A stretch of DNA of 58,000 nucleotides from Cryptomeria japonica. Taxonomy: Eukaryota > Streptophyta > Pinopsida > Cupressales > Cupressaceae. Shown piece after piece: positions 48,556 through 58,000 of the stretch. Position numbers and translations under genes: made by a program. The stretch lies in NCBI RefSeq assembly GCF_030272615.1, contig NC_081412.1, forward strand, positions 547,926,488 to 547,984,487, given 5' to 3'. Each line of letters opens with the position of its first letter. Positions within the stretch are counted from its first letter, which is position 1. The notes beneath the pieces were generated by a model. The model had not been told where the DNA came from and made no database searches. It worked only from the letters and a program-made list of their open reading frames with translations.

Positions 48556-49014
48556 AAAAAAAACACTAGACACTAAGATAAGATGCTATAGATGATGCAT
48601 GGAGTTTCATTGCAAAGCTCACCAATATGGCTGTGTTGTTGGGTGTGATCAACTTGTGCCTTGAGGAACCTAATGTGTAGTTGTCTATAACTCCTAGGAT
48701 TAGAATGCCTTCCATGTACTCATCCTTGAGCTTATACGATTACTTAAGGTATGATGGGGCATCCATTATCTTGGTTAATTTTAACTCATGTTTTATTAGC
48801 TTTCACTTGATTAAAAAACTCCACAATGTGATTTCTAGTGAGCCACTTTAGACCAAGGACGGGATGGGATCCAGGCCACCACGACTCTCCAGTACCTTTA
48901 TCCTAGGCTCATCACAACTCATTGCAAAAGACCACACCACCTAAAAATCAATGCATAATAAAATAATATAAATTCTTTCACAAATTTGTAAACATGATAG
49001 TTAAAGTTGTAGAC
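48556..49014. other. Non-coding stretch
   Basis: No frame of note; it probably belongs to an older element, but nothing specific can be claimed. Confidence 0.3.
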
Positions 49015-50140
49015 ACCTAAAAGTTGCACAATGAATTAAGTGAATTTATTCATTTAATTATCCCTAATTCTTCCAATTAATTAAATTAAGATTTAATTAA
49101 TATTCCTATTCTTCTAATTGACCTTTTAATCAAATTAAAGATTTGATTAAATCTCCTTCTTCTAGCCTAACCTATTAATTAAACTAAGGTTTGATTAAGT
49201 ACCCTTATCCATCTGATTGAATAAATCTTATTTATTTGATTTTTTCCCCTTTTGATTAAATTCACATTTAATTAAAAATCCCCTTTTCAAATAAATAAAT
49301 CATTATTTATTTGTGAATAGTCCTCCCCACTTGCAAAATCCTACAAATGCAAGTTGCATCCCTTTTGGCTAAATTAAATCAAATTAATTTAACTAAAAAA
49401 CTTATTTTCCCTCACCCACTTGCAAAATCCTACATCTCCCACTTACCTCCATACTCATCCTTCTAGAAACCTCCTAATCCCATCCTAATCATGTCTAATA
49501 TCCTAATCATGTCCTTTCCCTAAATTTGGGAGAGTCACTTCTCCAAATTTGGAAGAAAGTCTTCAAAATGCATTTAAGACTTTATCTATTTCAACAAGAT
49601 AACTTGTCGATTCTTCCAAACATGTAAGGCTCTTACATAAACCACTAGTGGTTTTCCTCTTTGAGCAAGTTAGGCTCCAAAGTCTTCAAAAGACATTTAA
49701 TTCCTCTTACAAGCCCACACCACTTAGCCATGATGGTTGTCCCTTTAACCATTTTCCCATGTTGCACAAGAGTTTAACTCTTGGGTGATAGCATGCTTCC
49801 CTAGTTAATGACATTATCCAATGATGTCACTCCTTGAGGTTATCCCTAATTGCTTTCTTAGCATCTAATTCTTTCTTAGCATCCTCTCAAGCCATCTCAA
49901 GGTGACACTTGTCAACTTGGGATTGGATTGAATCTCTCCCATGGATTGATAGCTTTCAATCCTGGCCCTTGTTGAGATTACTCAATCTCAACCATCCATT
50001 TCTCTGTTTTGCTTATAAATAGAGCTCATTTCTTCAATCCAATCCCCAATCTTGTGCATCAAAATTATAGTCTTTTGCAGGTTATCAAAGGAGCTAATTT
50101 GCCATCTTCAAGCATCTAAGTCTTATAGCATTAGTGAAGC
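49015..50140 (+). mobile_element. LTR, Ty3/gypsy-like, solo or partial
   Basis: Starts TGTAGACACCTAAAAGTTGC, then a TTAATTAAAT-rich U3, a TATA-like GCTTATAAATAGAGC at about 50010 and a U5-like stretch with CAAGCATCTAAG. The right boundary is uncertain, because it meets the LTR of a minus-strand element near 50140. Confidence 0.5.
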
Positions 50141-50895
50141 AGTCACCGATGAAGAGGGACCTCAAAGAGATCAATTTGGATCAGCCAACAAGAGTAAACA
50201 CAACGAAAACACAAAGATATGATGGAGGCAATGCATAACAGATTGATTAATTGCATGAAATTTGATTACATTCAACTGGTAACAACCGAGTTACAACATA
50301 CCGACTCATAGGCCTAGTAGAATAGGTCACAACTAGGACCTTGAATCCAAAGATCTATCTTCTATGTACAGTCTAGCTATCTGATTCTTTGATTGATTCT
50401 AAATGATTGCATTCTAAAGCATAATTACAAATATATATATCGATCCAAAGGATCCGGTCGGACCAAAAGGGATCAAAACCCGAAGAACAAGACCTAACAT
50501 GAAAATAACAAAGGTTGGCCTCCGCCAAGAAATTCCTCCAAAAAATACAAAGGATGAAACATAGAAGGTTGGCCACACGCCAAGGAACAATGAGATTAAC
50601 GTCCAAGACTCCAAAAGCTAGAGAATGGGTTCCGGTAGATCACCATAATAGATCTCAAGCAACTGGTAACAAAGGAACAATAGGTAACAAGAAACTGTCA
50701 AGGAAATCGATAGTGATATCTTTCCACAAAGTGATCCAAATGAGATGTAGTCTGAAAGCAAGAAAGAAAATCAAGTCTTCAAGTAGAATCCAACTCCATA
50801 GGATCCGGTGAGACAAAACCAGGACACATAGAAAGGAAAACTGAAACTGCAAATAGAAAAAAAAACATAAAGGAAAATGTTTTTGGTTGATGCAA
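50140..50895 (-). repeat. Probable 3' LTR of the minus-strand chromovirus
   Basis: It follows the pol fragment on the minus strand. It has a TATATATATTTGTAATTATGC region and repeated AACTGGTAACAA and ACCGG words shared with plant chromovirus LTRs. Both ends are approximate; the frames inside are not treated as genes. Confidence 0.4.
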
Positions 50896-51457
50896 GATTG
50901 TTGTGAACCGGGGATGCTCCTGCATCAGAAATCCAAGGTTATTGAAAAAGTGAGCCTCTCACTTTGCTGGGGTCAAAGGAAAACTAAGGAGGTATGCCTC
51001 TGCCTAAGAAATCCAAGATGAATCTTCAATTGGTCTATCCTTCCACTTCACAAGATATTCCTTATACTGACTGCTCTAGGTACTATGCCTAATTCTAACA
51101 TCCAAAATCTCTTCAATCTGATCCGGTTCCTTTGAGGGCAACTATTTCTCCAAGTGTGCAACATTGTCCTTACTAAATTCTAGTTCAAGGTACTCATGAA
51201 GATCTGCAATGTTGAATATAGGTGAAATACTTAGACTATCCGGTACCTCCACTTCATATGCATTTCTAGAACTGAACTTCCTCAAAATCTTACAAGGTCC
51301 AAACTTCTTCATCTGCAACTTATTATAAGTTCCAACCGGTAATATCTCTTTTCTCTAATAGACCATCACTTCATCGCCAACTTCAAATTCCTTATGTCTC
51401 CTCTTCTCATCTGCCTTCTCCTTATATTTGTTGTTCATGTCTTCCAAATGTTGTTTA
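50896..51457 (-). pseudogene. Ty3/gypsy chromovirus pol C-terminus (integrase tail and chromodomain)
   Basis: On the minus strand from 51457: KQHLEDMNNKYKEKADEKRR, FEVGDEVMVY, LQMKKFGPCKILRKF, RNAYEVEVPD and ADLHEYLE form the end of the integrase region. EILDVRIRH and YKEYLVKWKDRPIEDSSW form a chromodomain with its aromatic and acidic residues. Several stops. Known: chromodomains steer insertion into heterochromatin. The upstream part of pol is cut off by element B at 51458 and presumably continues beyond that insertion. Confidence 0.8.
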
Positions 51458-52612
51458 TGTTGGCATTTTTGATGATGTTGTTGTGATTGTCATTGATGGA
51501 CACACACTTGCTTTGAGATCACTTTTTGTATGTATGAGTTATGCTCAACCGGTATTTGTTCCAAACCAGTATTATGTATTATAGACTTTAGGCTATCGAT
51601 TTTTGTAGAAAGTGTCTACCGATCCCAAGCAGTATGAAGACCTCAAGCGGTTCGAGGATCTCAAGCGGTACGAAGGAACTGAAGCAACAATTATCATTTT
51701 TCCCAGTCTTCATTTTGGCAAACCGATAATCGGTAAAATATGTGAACCAGTAATAGGTAAATGTATGAACTGGTATTACTCTGTGATGAGTTACCAACCA
51801 GTATTATTTTTGTGATGAGTTATCATCCACTGACACTTTGGTGGTGATTTTGTGTCGTGTTACTAAATGTGTCCAGATGCACTGAACCTAGGAACTTGCA
51901 ATGTAATCCTATTGGACCAACATGAAATCAGATTCTTTTATAAGGACATCATGTCTAGGGTTTTAGTGGTAGTTAAGGTTTTTTGTGTGGTTGATGAGGT
52001 TTTTGCATGTGCGATCACAGAAGATTAGGTCTGTGTGAAGAAACAGAGTGTGAAGATATTGACGACTGAAGTAATGCTGAAATGCATTAACAATGAGCTA
52101 TCAAGGATCTAACCAAACATAATGTGCTAGTATTTAGATCACTCACTTGTTGATTACTCACATCTTCGACAAGTCTGTAACCCTTAACCGGGTAGGCCTG
52201 ACAAAGCCTTTGCAAATCCTCTAACAAGGTGGTTCACAACTGTGGATCTAAAATCCTCTCACAAGGTAGTCTTTAATCGAACTTATCTCCTAACAGAGAT
52301 TGAGATTCCTAACAGGATTTGTTCTGGTAAAGAACATTGTATGACCTTAACCGGTCTGGTTACTATTCTATAGATAGTTACTTGTGTCTTTCATCTCACC
52401 GTGGTTTTTCCCATTTGGGTTTCCATGTCAAATCTCTTGTGTTATGGTGATTGTGCTTCTGTGGGTGAATGCCTTATTTGTTGTTTGGTTTGCATTTGTG
52501 TTAACTGGTTTGTTAGTAAAATTGTTATACCGGTTTACTACTAAACTATTTAAGTGTTTAAGTTCAGTATTTTTTGGTATACTAATTCAACCCCCCCTCT
52601 TAGTATTCATCA
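51458..52612 (+). repeat. 5' LTR of element B
   Basis: Starts TGTTGGCATTTTTGATGATG and ends CTTAGTATTCATCA; 1155 bp. Element A LTRs share the start TGTTGGCATT and the CCCCCCCTCTTAGTAT-like tail. The primer site ATTGGTGTCAGAGCC follows at 52613, differing by one base from that of A. Confidence 0.85.
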
Positions 52613-52662
52613 ATTGGTGTCAGAGCCAACCTTTCTATAAGTTTAACCACTTGGAAAGAGAT

Positions 52663-53943
52663 ATGGGGGAATACACTGTGAGGGAACTTACTCATCATCT
52701 CACTCAGACTAAGAAAGACTTTTATGAACTCAAAGTCAAATATAAGGCCTCTTTGGCAAAAAGAAGAGAGCATGTTGAAAAACTGATGGAACTAACTGAA
52801 AACAGTTCCTCTGATGAAGCGGACATGGAAGCCCTAGTTGAAGAAGTTGAAAAACTGAATGAGTCTAATGCCAACCTAAGAAGGGAACTTGAAGGACTGA
52901 CTATCAGGATGTGTCAAGAGCTTGAGAACCGGAGAAAAGCTAAAGATCTGGTAAAAGACAAAGATCATGAGATCTCCAAGCTAAAGAAAGAAATCAGTGC
53001 ACTTACCACTCATCTTCAAGAGAGTAAAGTGGAAAAAGAAGAAATGCAAGGTGAACTAAACTTCACTATTTCTGAGAATGCAACCTTGAAGGAGTCCAAT
53101 GCTGCTATTTCCAAAGAACTCACTGAGTCAAAGGAAATACTTTCCAAATTCAATAAGAGCACTATTAAGCTAGAACAAAAGCTTGAATCAGCAAAACTGG
53201 TGAAGAATACCACTGGACTTGGTTTCTTTGGGTATGAGAAAGGTGAGACCTCTGGAGAAAAAGATGTAGCATCAAAGAAGCAACCGACACCAAAGGATAA
53301 AGGTAAGAAAAATTTCAAACCTGTTTTCTTTAATTGTCTCAAGGAAGGACATACTGCTAATGTATGTAGAAATAAGGCTTACAATAACTTTCCTTACTTT
53401 CTAAACAATAAGCCTAGATCCAATAGATTCAATGGAAATTGTTATGCATGCAACAAGTTTGGGCATAGAGCATTTGAATGCAGGTCTATCATGCACAACA
53501 CCGGAAGGTATCCTCAAAGGAGTTAAGGAGTTTTTCCTGAACCCTCTGGGAACTGGAATCCAAACCGGTTTAATACCTATAATCATGAGTCAGGTAGCGG
53601 TGGCTATCAAGCAGCAACCAGATGGAGAGAAACCTGTTTGATCAGTCATGGAAATGGTCACACTGCTGCAACATGCAGAAGGAAGAATGGAAACATGAAT
53701 AATGGACCTTGGAGATCACTTGGAATGGTTTTCTATCATTGCAACAAACCGAGACACCCTGCCAGAACTTGCAGAATGAGAAAGAACATATCAGATGAGA
53801 TACCGGTCACTCCGGAAGGAAAGATTGATGTTGAAACTGTTAAAACAGATATGAAGACAACATGGAAGAAGAAACCTGAAGAAGTGTCACAAGAAGAAAT
53901 GGTTTCTGCACCTAGTGTGGAAGTCGTTGAATCGACAAACTAA
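52663..53943 (+). pseudogene. Gag-like coiled-coil/zinc-knuckle protein, element B
   Basis: ATG at 52663 (MGEYTVRELTHHL). 426 codons in one frame with a single TAA at 53524 (codon 288). A long coiled coil covers about residues 10-195 (KLMELTENSSSDEADMEALV, LKKEISALTTHLQ). Zinc-type modules: CYACNKFGHRAFEC is complete; NCLKEGHTANVC and HCNKPRHPARTC lack the first Cys; a degenerate GNGHTAATC. Tail KKPEEVSQEEM. It matches the plan of 31136-32101. Only one stop in the frame suggests that B is younger than A. Confidence 0.75.
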
Positions 53944-54095
53944 GCTAAAGAAAAGCTTAGGGGGAAACAAATCGGTGAAATGTTTTGAACCCCTAGTTTG
54001 CATCGATAAAAGACCTAAACCGGTATGTGATACCCATCAAATGGCAGAAGACCAGAAATGGTAAAAGGAAAATTAGGGTTTGTGCCCTAATGGTG

Positions 54096-54385
54096 GAGCA
54101 TTTATTATGGTAGGTGAAGAATTCATTTAAAAGGGATTTTCAAGTCATTTTCACTTATCAATTTGTGAGCGAAGAAGTTTTCAAGTGTAGAGCGACAAAA
54201 GGTGCTTTGTCTTGCGATTCAGAGAGATTTCAAAGCTTTGAAGAAGAATCATAAGATAATATCAATTGGTCAAGTGTAGAACTCAAAGCAGTAATCTAGC
54301 AACCAAAGTAGTGTGTGGTGAAGCGAAATTTGCAAGCCCTAAATCTCGACGTGCGAAGGTATTTTTCGAGTTTCTCTGTTTAACA
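54096..54385 (+). promoter_or_regulatory. Possible internal promoter/leader before second gene, element B
   Basis: GGAGCATTTATTATGGTAGG at 54096, TTTAAAAG at 54126-54133 and a leader with TTTTCACTTATC and GAGCGAAGAAG, matching element A at 32366-32548 in order. Conserved non-coding spacing before a conserved gene. Confidence 0.35.
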
Positions 54386-55960
54386 ATGGCTTCTACATCG
54401 CACTCTAGTTCTAGTACACCCATTGATTCAGATGATTTCATCCAATGGAAGGCAAAATATAATGCCCTATCCCAAATGCCTGCTGGCGTTATAGTTGAGG
54501 AAGGTATTTCAGATTATATTGACTGTAGAATTGAGGACCTAGGATCTCTAGTGATCCATTCACAGTTAAGCCTATTCTGCGGGAAGGACAAGAAGATCAA
54601 ACTGGAATACAACATCTTGGAAAAGAAGAAGCTTCACAATGCAGTCTATTTCCTTGAAGAGTTTACAGATGATCACATCCACATCATTCTAAGCAGAGTG
54701 CACAGTGACAAAATGTATTTAGAGTGGACACATGACATCACACCTGAAGTGATTCATGCTGTCACCAGTTTCTGTAACCTTGGAGATGTGCCTGCCCTAA
54801 GGAAAGTCATTAAGATGGAAATGACCAAGCTCACCGATTCTGTGAGCGACCAACGGGGAATGACTGTCATTACCATCAAGGATGATCTAGTCAAATATGC
54901 CTGCATGGTGATAGGTTACCGGACATTCCATGCTAGCAGAATTAACTTTGTTTATGCTGCAACAGTAAATACCGCCTATAGGATGATCATGGAAGATGCC
55001 TTGTTTGATTTATGCACCTGTATGCAAAGGCAACTTCTGGTGAATCTGAAGTCAGTCAAACAGGACAATTCCTTGAAGTTTAAATTTGGACAACTATTGG
55101 TTGGATTGTTCTTCTACTTCCAAGGCTACTTCCTAGGAGTCGGTGATATTCAGTGGTCTGCTGACCAACCGGTTACCAAGCAAATCAGAGAAAGTCTTCA
55201 AGGGATTGGAACCAATTATCCTGAAGTCCTGAACAAATACTTTGATGAGTTCAAACACAAGATGAGCCAAAGGAGGAGAATATCTGGTGATATTGTCAAG
55301 AAGTATGAAGAGGACATCTGCTTCACCATCAGAGTAGATGAGTGTATAATGGAGGCGGTTGAGCCTAGAAAAGAAAAGGTGGAACCTATGGGATATGAGG
55401 TAATGTATGATATGCTAGACGGGTATGCTTCTACCCTACTTGCCTCATTGCTTGATCCTAAGAAGAAGAGAACTGACACCTATTTGGAAAGGGTTACATC
55501 GGTTGAAGAGCCTTTAGTAAAGAAGGGAAAGGCAGTGCCATCTGTATCGGCACCGATTACTTTAGCAAGTCCTAAAGTGGCCAAGCGATCACCAACAAAG
55601 AAGAAACCAAAAGTTGCACCCGCCAAGGTATTTGAGAAGAAGCGGAAGATAAAAGGAAACACAACAGACTCAAAGGAAATAAAATTTGAAGAACAACCTA
55701 AGAAGACTAGGCAAAAAAGGAAGAAGACAAAGACAACCAACAATGAACCGACATCATCAGCACCGGTAAATATTGATATTTTCTCCTACAAACCTTTGAC
55801 ACATTGTCAAATAACTATCAAGAATATTAGGAGAAAAGTGTTGAGTGATTTAGTAGATTATTTTGATGATTTCAATGACAATGAGAAAGAGGAAGTAGAA
55901 CAGGAAGTCATTCAATATTTATGTATTAATGACTTTTCGCCATCGAAATTAAATCTGTGA
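54386..55960 (+). CDS. Conserved non-pol protein of element B (unknown function)
   Basis: ATG at 54386 (MASTSHSSSSTPIDSDDF) chosen because it aligns with the start in element A; an in-frame start at 54266 lies in the leader. 524 residues, uninterrupted. Domain 1 (about 40-370) is helical and matches the element A protein (MVIGYRTFHASRINFVYA, FKFGQLLVGLFFY, YEEDICFTIRVDECIMEAVE). The remainder is a Lys/Pro-rich linker with nuclear-localisation-like runs (KRSPTKKKPKV, KKTRQKRKKTK) and a helical end. No enzymatic motif. Unknown family to me. Confidence 0.7.
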   Translation: MASTSHSSSSTPIDSDDFIQWKAKYNALSQMPAGVIVEEGISDYIDCRIEDLGSLVIHSQLSLFCGKDKKIKLEYNILEKKKLHNAVYFLEEFTDDHIHIILSRVHSDKMYLEWTHDITPEVIHAVTSFCNLGDVPALRKVIKMEMTKLTDSVSDQRGMTVITIKDDLVKYACMVIGYRTFHASRINFVYAATVNTAYRMIMEDALFDLCTCMQRQLLVNLKSVKQDNSLKFKFGQLLVGLFFYFQGYFLGVGDIQWSADQPVTKQIRESLQGIGTNYPEVLNKYFDEFKHKMSQRRRISGDIVKKYEEDICFTIRVDECIMEAVEPRKEKVEPMGYEVMYDMLDGYASTLLASLLDPKKKRTDTYLERVTSVEEPLVKKGKAVPSVSAPITLASPKVAKRSPTKKKPKVAPAKVFEKKRKIKGNTTDSKEIKFEEQPKKTRQKRKKTKTTNNEPTSSAPVNIDIFSYKPLTHCQITIKNIRRKVLSDLVDYFDDFNDNEKEEVEQEVIQYLCINDFSPSKLNL

Positions 55961-56439
55961 CACCGAATTCTTTATACAATTCTTTAGATAACAAATGGCG
56001 CATTGCCATAGAAAAGGAACAGGAAATAAGAGAGGAAATATTTGCTCAATATTTTCCTGATGTGTCTAATTCAGAACTTTATGAAGTTATGGAAAAATAT
56101 AAAGGCCTCTTCTTCATGAGAAGAAGGAGACTCTTGTTACTAGAAGGGAAAGTCCTTGAAGTGGTAAAAGATACCAGTCTCATGCCAAATCCACTCTGAG
56201 ATTGCACCAAGTGTCCGAAGCCAACAAAAAGGTTGAACACGAACTAGAAATTGAAAAACCGGATGAGGTGTATAATAGTGAAGGAGAACAGGTCATTGAT
56301 CAAATGGACCCTATTGATGTCGATGCTTTGGATAGTGAAAATGTCACCCCGGATACAAAAAAGGACAAAGCTGACAAAGAGAAAGTGGACAAGGAGAAAC
56401 AGGACAAAGAAAAGGCTGACAGAGAGCAAGCGGAGAATG

Positions 56440-56960
56440 AGAAAAAGAAACAAGAGGAGGAAAAGAGAAAACAAGAAGAGAAGAGGAAACAAACAGAAGA
56501 GCAGAAAAAGAGCAAAGAGGAGGAGGAAAAGAGAAAACAAGAAGAGGAGAAGAGGAAGCAGGAAGAGGAGAAGAAGAAACAGGAAGAGGAGAAGAAGAAG
56601 AAGAAGAAGGAAGAAGAAAAGAAATAGGAAGAGGAGAAGAAGAAGCAGGAAGAGGAGAAGAAGAAGAAGAAGGAAGAAGAAAAGAAACAGGAAGAGGAGA
56701 AGAAGAAGCAGGAAGAGGAGAAGAAGAAGAAGGAAGAAGAAAAGAAATAGGAAGAGGAGAAGAGGAAGAAGGAAGAGGAGAAGAAGAAGCAAGAAGAGGA
56801 GAAGAAGAAGAAGGAAGAAGAAAAGAAACAGGAAGAGGAGAAGAGGAAGAAGGAAGAGGAGAAGAAGAAGCAGGAAGAGAAGAGGAAAGAAGAAGAAAGG
56901 AAGAAGGAAGAAGAGAAAAGAAAGAAAGAAGCAGAGGAGCAAAAGAAGGCAGAAGAAGAA
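56440..56960. repeat. Purine-rich trinucleotide-like repeat coding Glu/Lys
   Basis: About 520 bp of GARGARGAGAARAARMAG-type units in plus-strand coding phase. Near-identical ~60-120-bp blocks repeat, with the last CAG of some units changed to TAG (56625, 56748). Confidence 0.85.
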
Positions 56961-57934
56961 AAGCAAAAAGCCAAGGACAAGGAGGAAGTGGCAAAGAGCA
57001 TACAAGTGGAGACCCCAAAGGCAACCGGTAGTGAAGCCAAACCAGCTGACATTAGCAGTCCCATTGACCTCCAATCTGCCAACGAAACAGATCTATTGCA
57101 AAGCATTAAGCTTGCCCAAGAGCGACTAGAAGCGCTAAGGAGGAAAAAGGAGGAAGGTGTTATTCAAACTGCGGTGGAAACTCTTAATAGTTTGATTCTC
57201 CGTACCAATCTCCCAAGTACCGATTCCTCTCTAGCTCAACTGACACTCCTATGCACAGTTGTAGAGGACCAGGTGCAATGCCTGGAAGATGTTGCTGAAG
57301 CCAATGCACAAAAGAAGCATCAAAAGACTCTGAACACTGCCTTAGTGAAGAAGTTAAATGAACTCCGGTCAGAACTTTAGAAGGCACAGAAGGACATAAG
57401 AGATGCTATGGAAGAGGGGAATCTATTGCTTAGTAAGATTAGTCAACCCCATCTATTTTGTGATGATGTGCTTGTACAGAAGGAGAAGCTGCAATCTGAC
57501 CTGCAAGCATATATAAGCACCTTCAAGACACCCTATGATTCCTTCACCACATTTGGGCAAACCATTCACTGGTTTCAACTCCAAACTACGAGAATAGAGT
57601 TAGAGATCAGCAATCAGACATGAGATCTGCAGGAACTTCAACTGGTTCTACTACCAAGACTGCAAATAATTCAGAAATGCTATCTTAATCTGGATGCCTT
57701 AACGGTCACTCAAGAGATGAGTACCTTGGATGCCATGGAGGAACAGGTTTTCCAGATGCAAATGGAAAGTGAGGTTTCTACCTCATTGCTTGAGTCATGG
57801 TCTTTATCCATGAAGACATTTATGCAGGACTTTAAATCAATTTTTGACAAGTTTCACTCTTTATTGTCAGAAACACTTATTATTTTAATGATAATGGAAA
57901 CAGGGGCTATTCAGCTACACTTTGTCATTGTTGG

Positions 57935-57949
57935 CAAAGGGGGAGTAGT
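57935..57949 (+). other. Polypurine tract-like motif of element B
   Basis: GCAAAGGGGGAGTAG, preceded by TTTGTCATTGTTG, equals the upstream of the two tracts in element A (36070-36087). Confidence 0.6.
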
Positions 57950-58000
57950 ATTCTGTATTTAAAATTTTGATGCATGTTATGTATACTTTCATGTTTATCT

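Larger units (their letters stand above)
55957..57962 (+). pseudogene. Continuation of the element B non-pol gene, Glu/Lys repeat and coiled coils
   Basis: A frame change near 55957 and another near 56200, then one frame from 56202 to 57962 with stops at 56625, 56748, 57378 and 57621. Order: helical block, an E/K/Q repeat (56440-56960, units of KKQEEE and KRKQEEE), then coiled-coil-rich blocks (LLQSIKLAQERLEALRRKKE, LHLVxKL-type) up to the purine tract. The repeat is an expanded AAGAAGCAGGAAGAGGAG-like unit. Leu/Ser/Phe-rich antisense frames across it are artefacts. Confidence 0.6.
51458..58000 (+). mobile_element. LTR retrotransposon B, related to A, runs off the window
   Basis: 5' LTR 51458-52612, primer site, Gag-like frame, internal leader and long non-pol frame in the same order as element A. 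A purine tract GCAAAGGGGGAGTAG at 57935-57949 corresponds to the upstream tract of A, so the 3' LTR should start shortly after the window. Inserted in a chromovirus pol gene; the five bases before it are GTTTA. No reverse transcriptase or integrase is seen. Confidence 0.85.

Noticed and set aside
50373-50852. Frames of 65-98 codons at 50373-50852
   Set aside because: They overlap on both strands inside a probable LTR and show no domain.
56244-57106. Leu/Phe/Ser-rich antisense frames of 226-276 codons, suggestive of membrane proteins
   Set aside because: Antisense of the purine (Glu/Lys) repeat in element B.

Overview
This window is plant nuclear DNA, AT-rich and dominated by transposable elements. 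It has spliced genes with GT..AG introns, plant-type LTR retrotransposons primed by tRNA-Met, an L1-type LINE with an RNase H domain, long GA microsatellites and a 500-N scaffold gap. The element mix fits a large, repeat-rich genome such as a gymnosperm, but the species is an inference. I see no rRNA, tRNA, CRISPR array or bacterial operon, and no intact host gene that I can name.

The most notable content is two copies, in opposite orientation, of one composite DNA transposon. Copy 1 occupies position 1 to 7543 (minus orientation, running off the left edge). Copy 2 occupies 17344-26553 (plus orientation, 9.2 kb, with terminal inverted repeats and an apparent ACTT target-site duplication). Each copy carries: a terminal repeat starting GGGTA-GTGCA; a GA-rich microsatellite; a transposase gene with a D-D-D type catalytic core; a tandem array of 358-359-bp units just downstream; and a second, multi-exon gene of unknown function that converges on the first. 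4-bp duplications, G-rich ends and a third Asp recall the Sola superfamily, but that assignment comes from memory and needs a database check. Copy 1 has a nearly complete transposase frame (956 codons, one intron) broken only by two in-frame stops. Copy 2 has lost the C-terminal half of the transposase and carries several stops.

From 7.5 to 17.3 kb the sequence is mostly non-coding, with a 454-bp MITE-like element, an LTR fragment and some direct repeats. From 26.6 to 30.4 kb there is an LTR-like stretch and a 430-bp segment repeated from 14.1 kb.

The right half holds retroelements. A complete 6.6-kb LTR element (A, 30384-37001, ACAAA duplication) and a related element (B, 51458 to beyond the window) both encode a coiled-coil/zinc-knuckle Gag-like protein followed by a large conserved protein of unknown function. 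Neither shows a protease, reverse transcriptase or integrase. Between them lie a 5'-truncated LINE (38.5-40.7 kb), a decayed Ty3/gypsy element (42.7-48.0 kb), another LTR (from 49.0 kb), and a Ty3/gypsy chromovirus pol fragment into which element B has inserted.

Most in-frame stops across these elements are readily explained by C-to-T (or G-to-A) change at Gln, Arg or Trp codons. That is what methylation-driven decay of silenced elements would produce.
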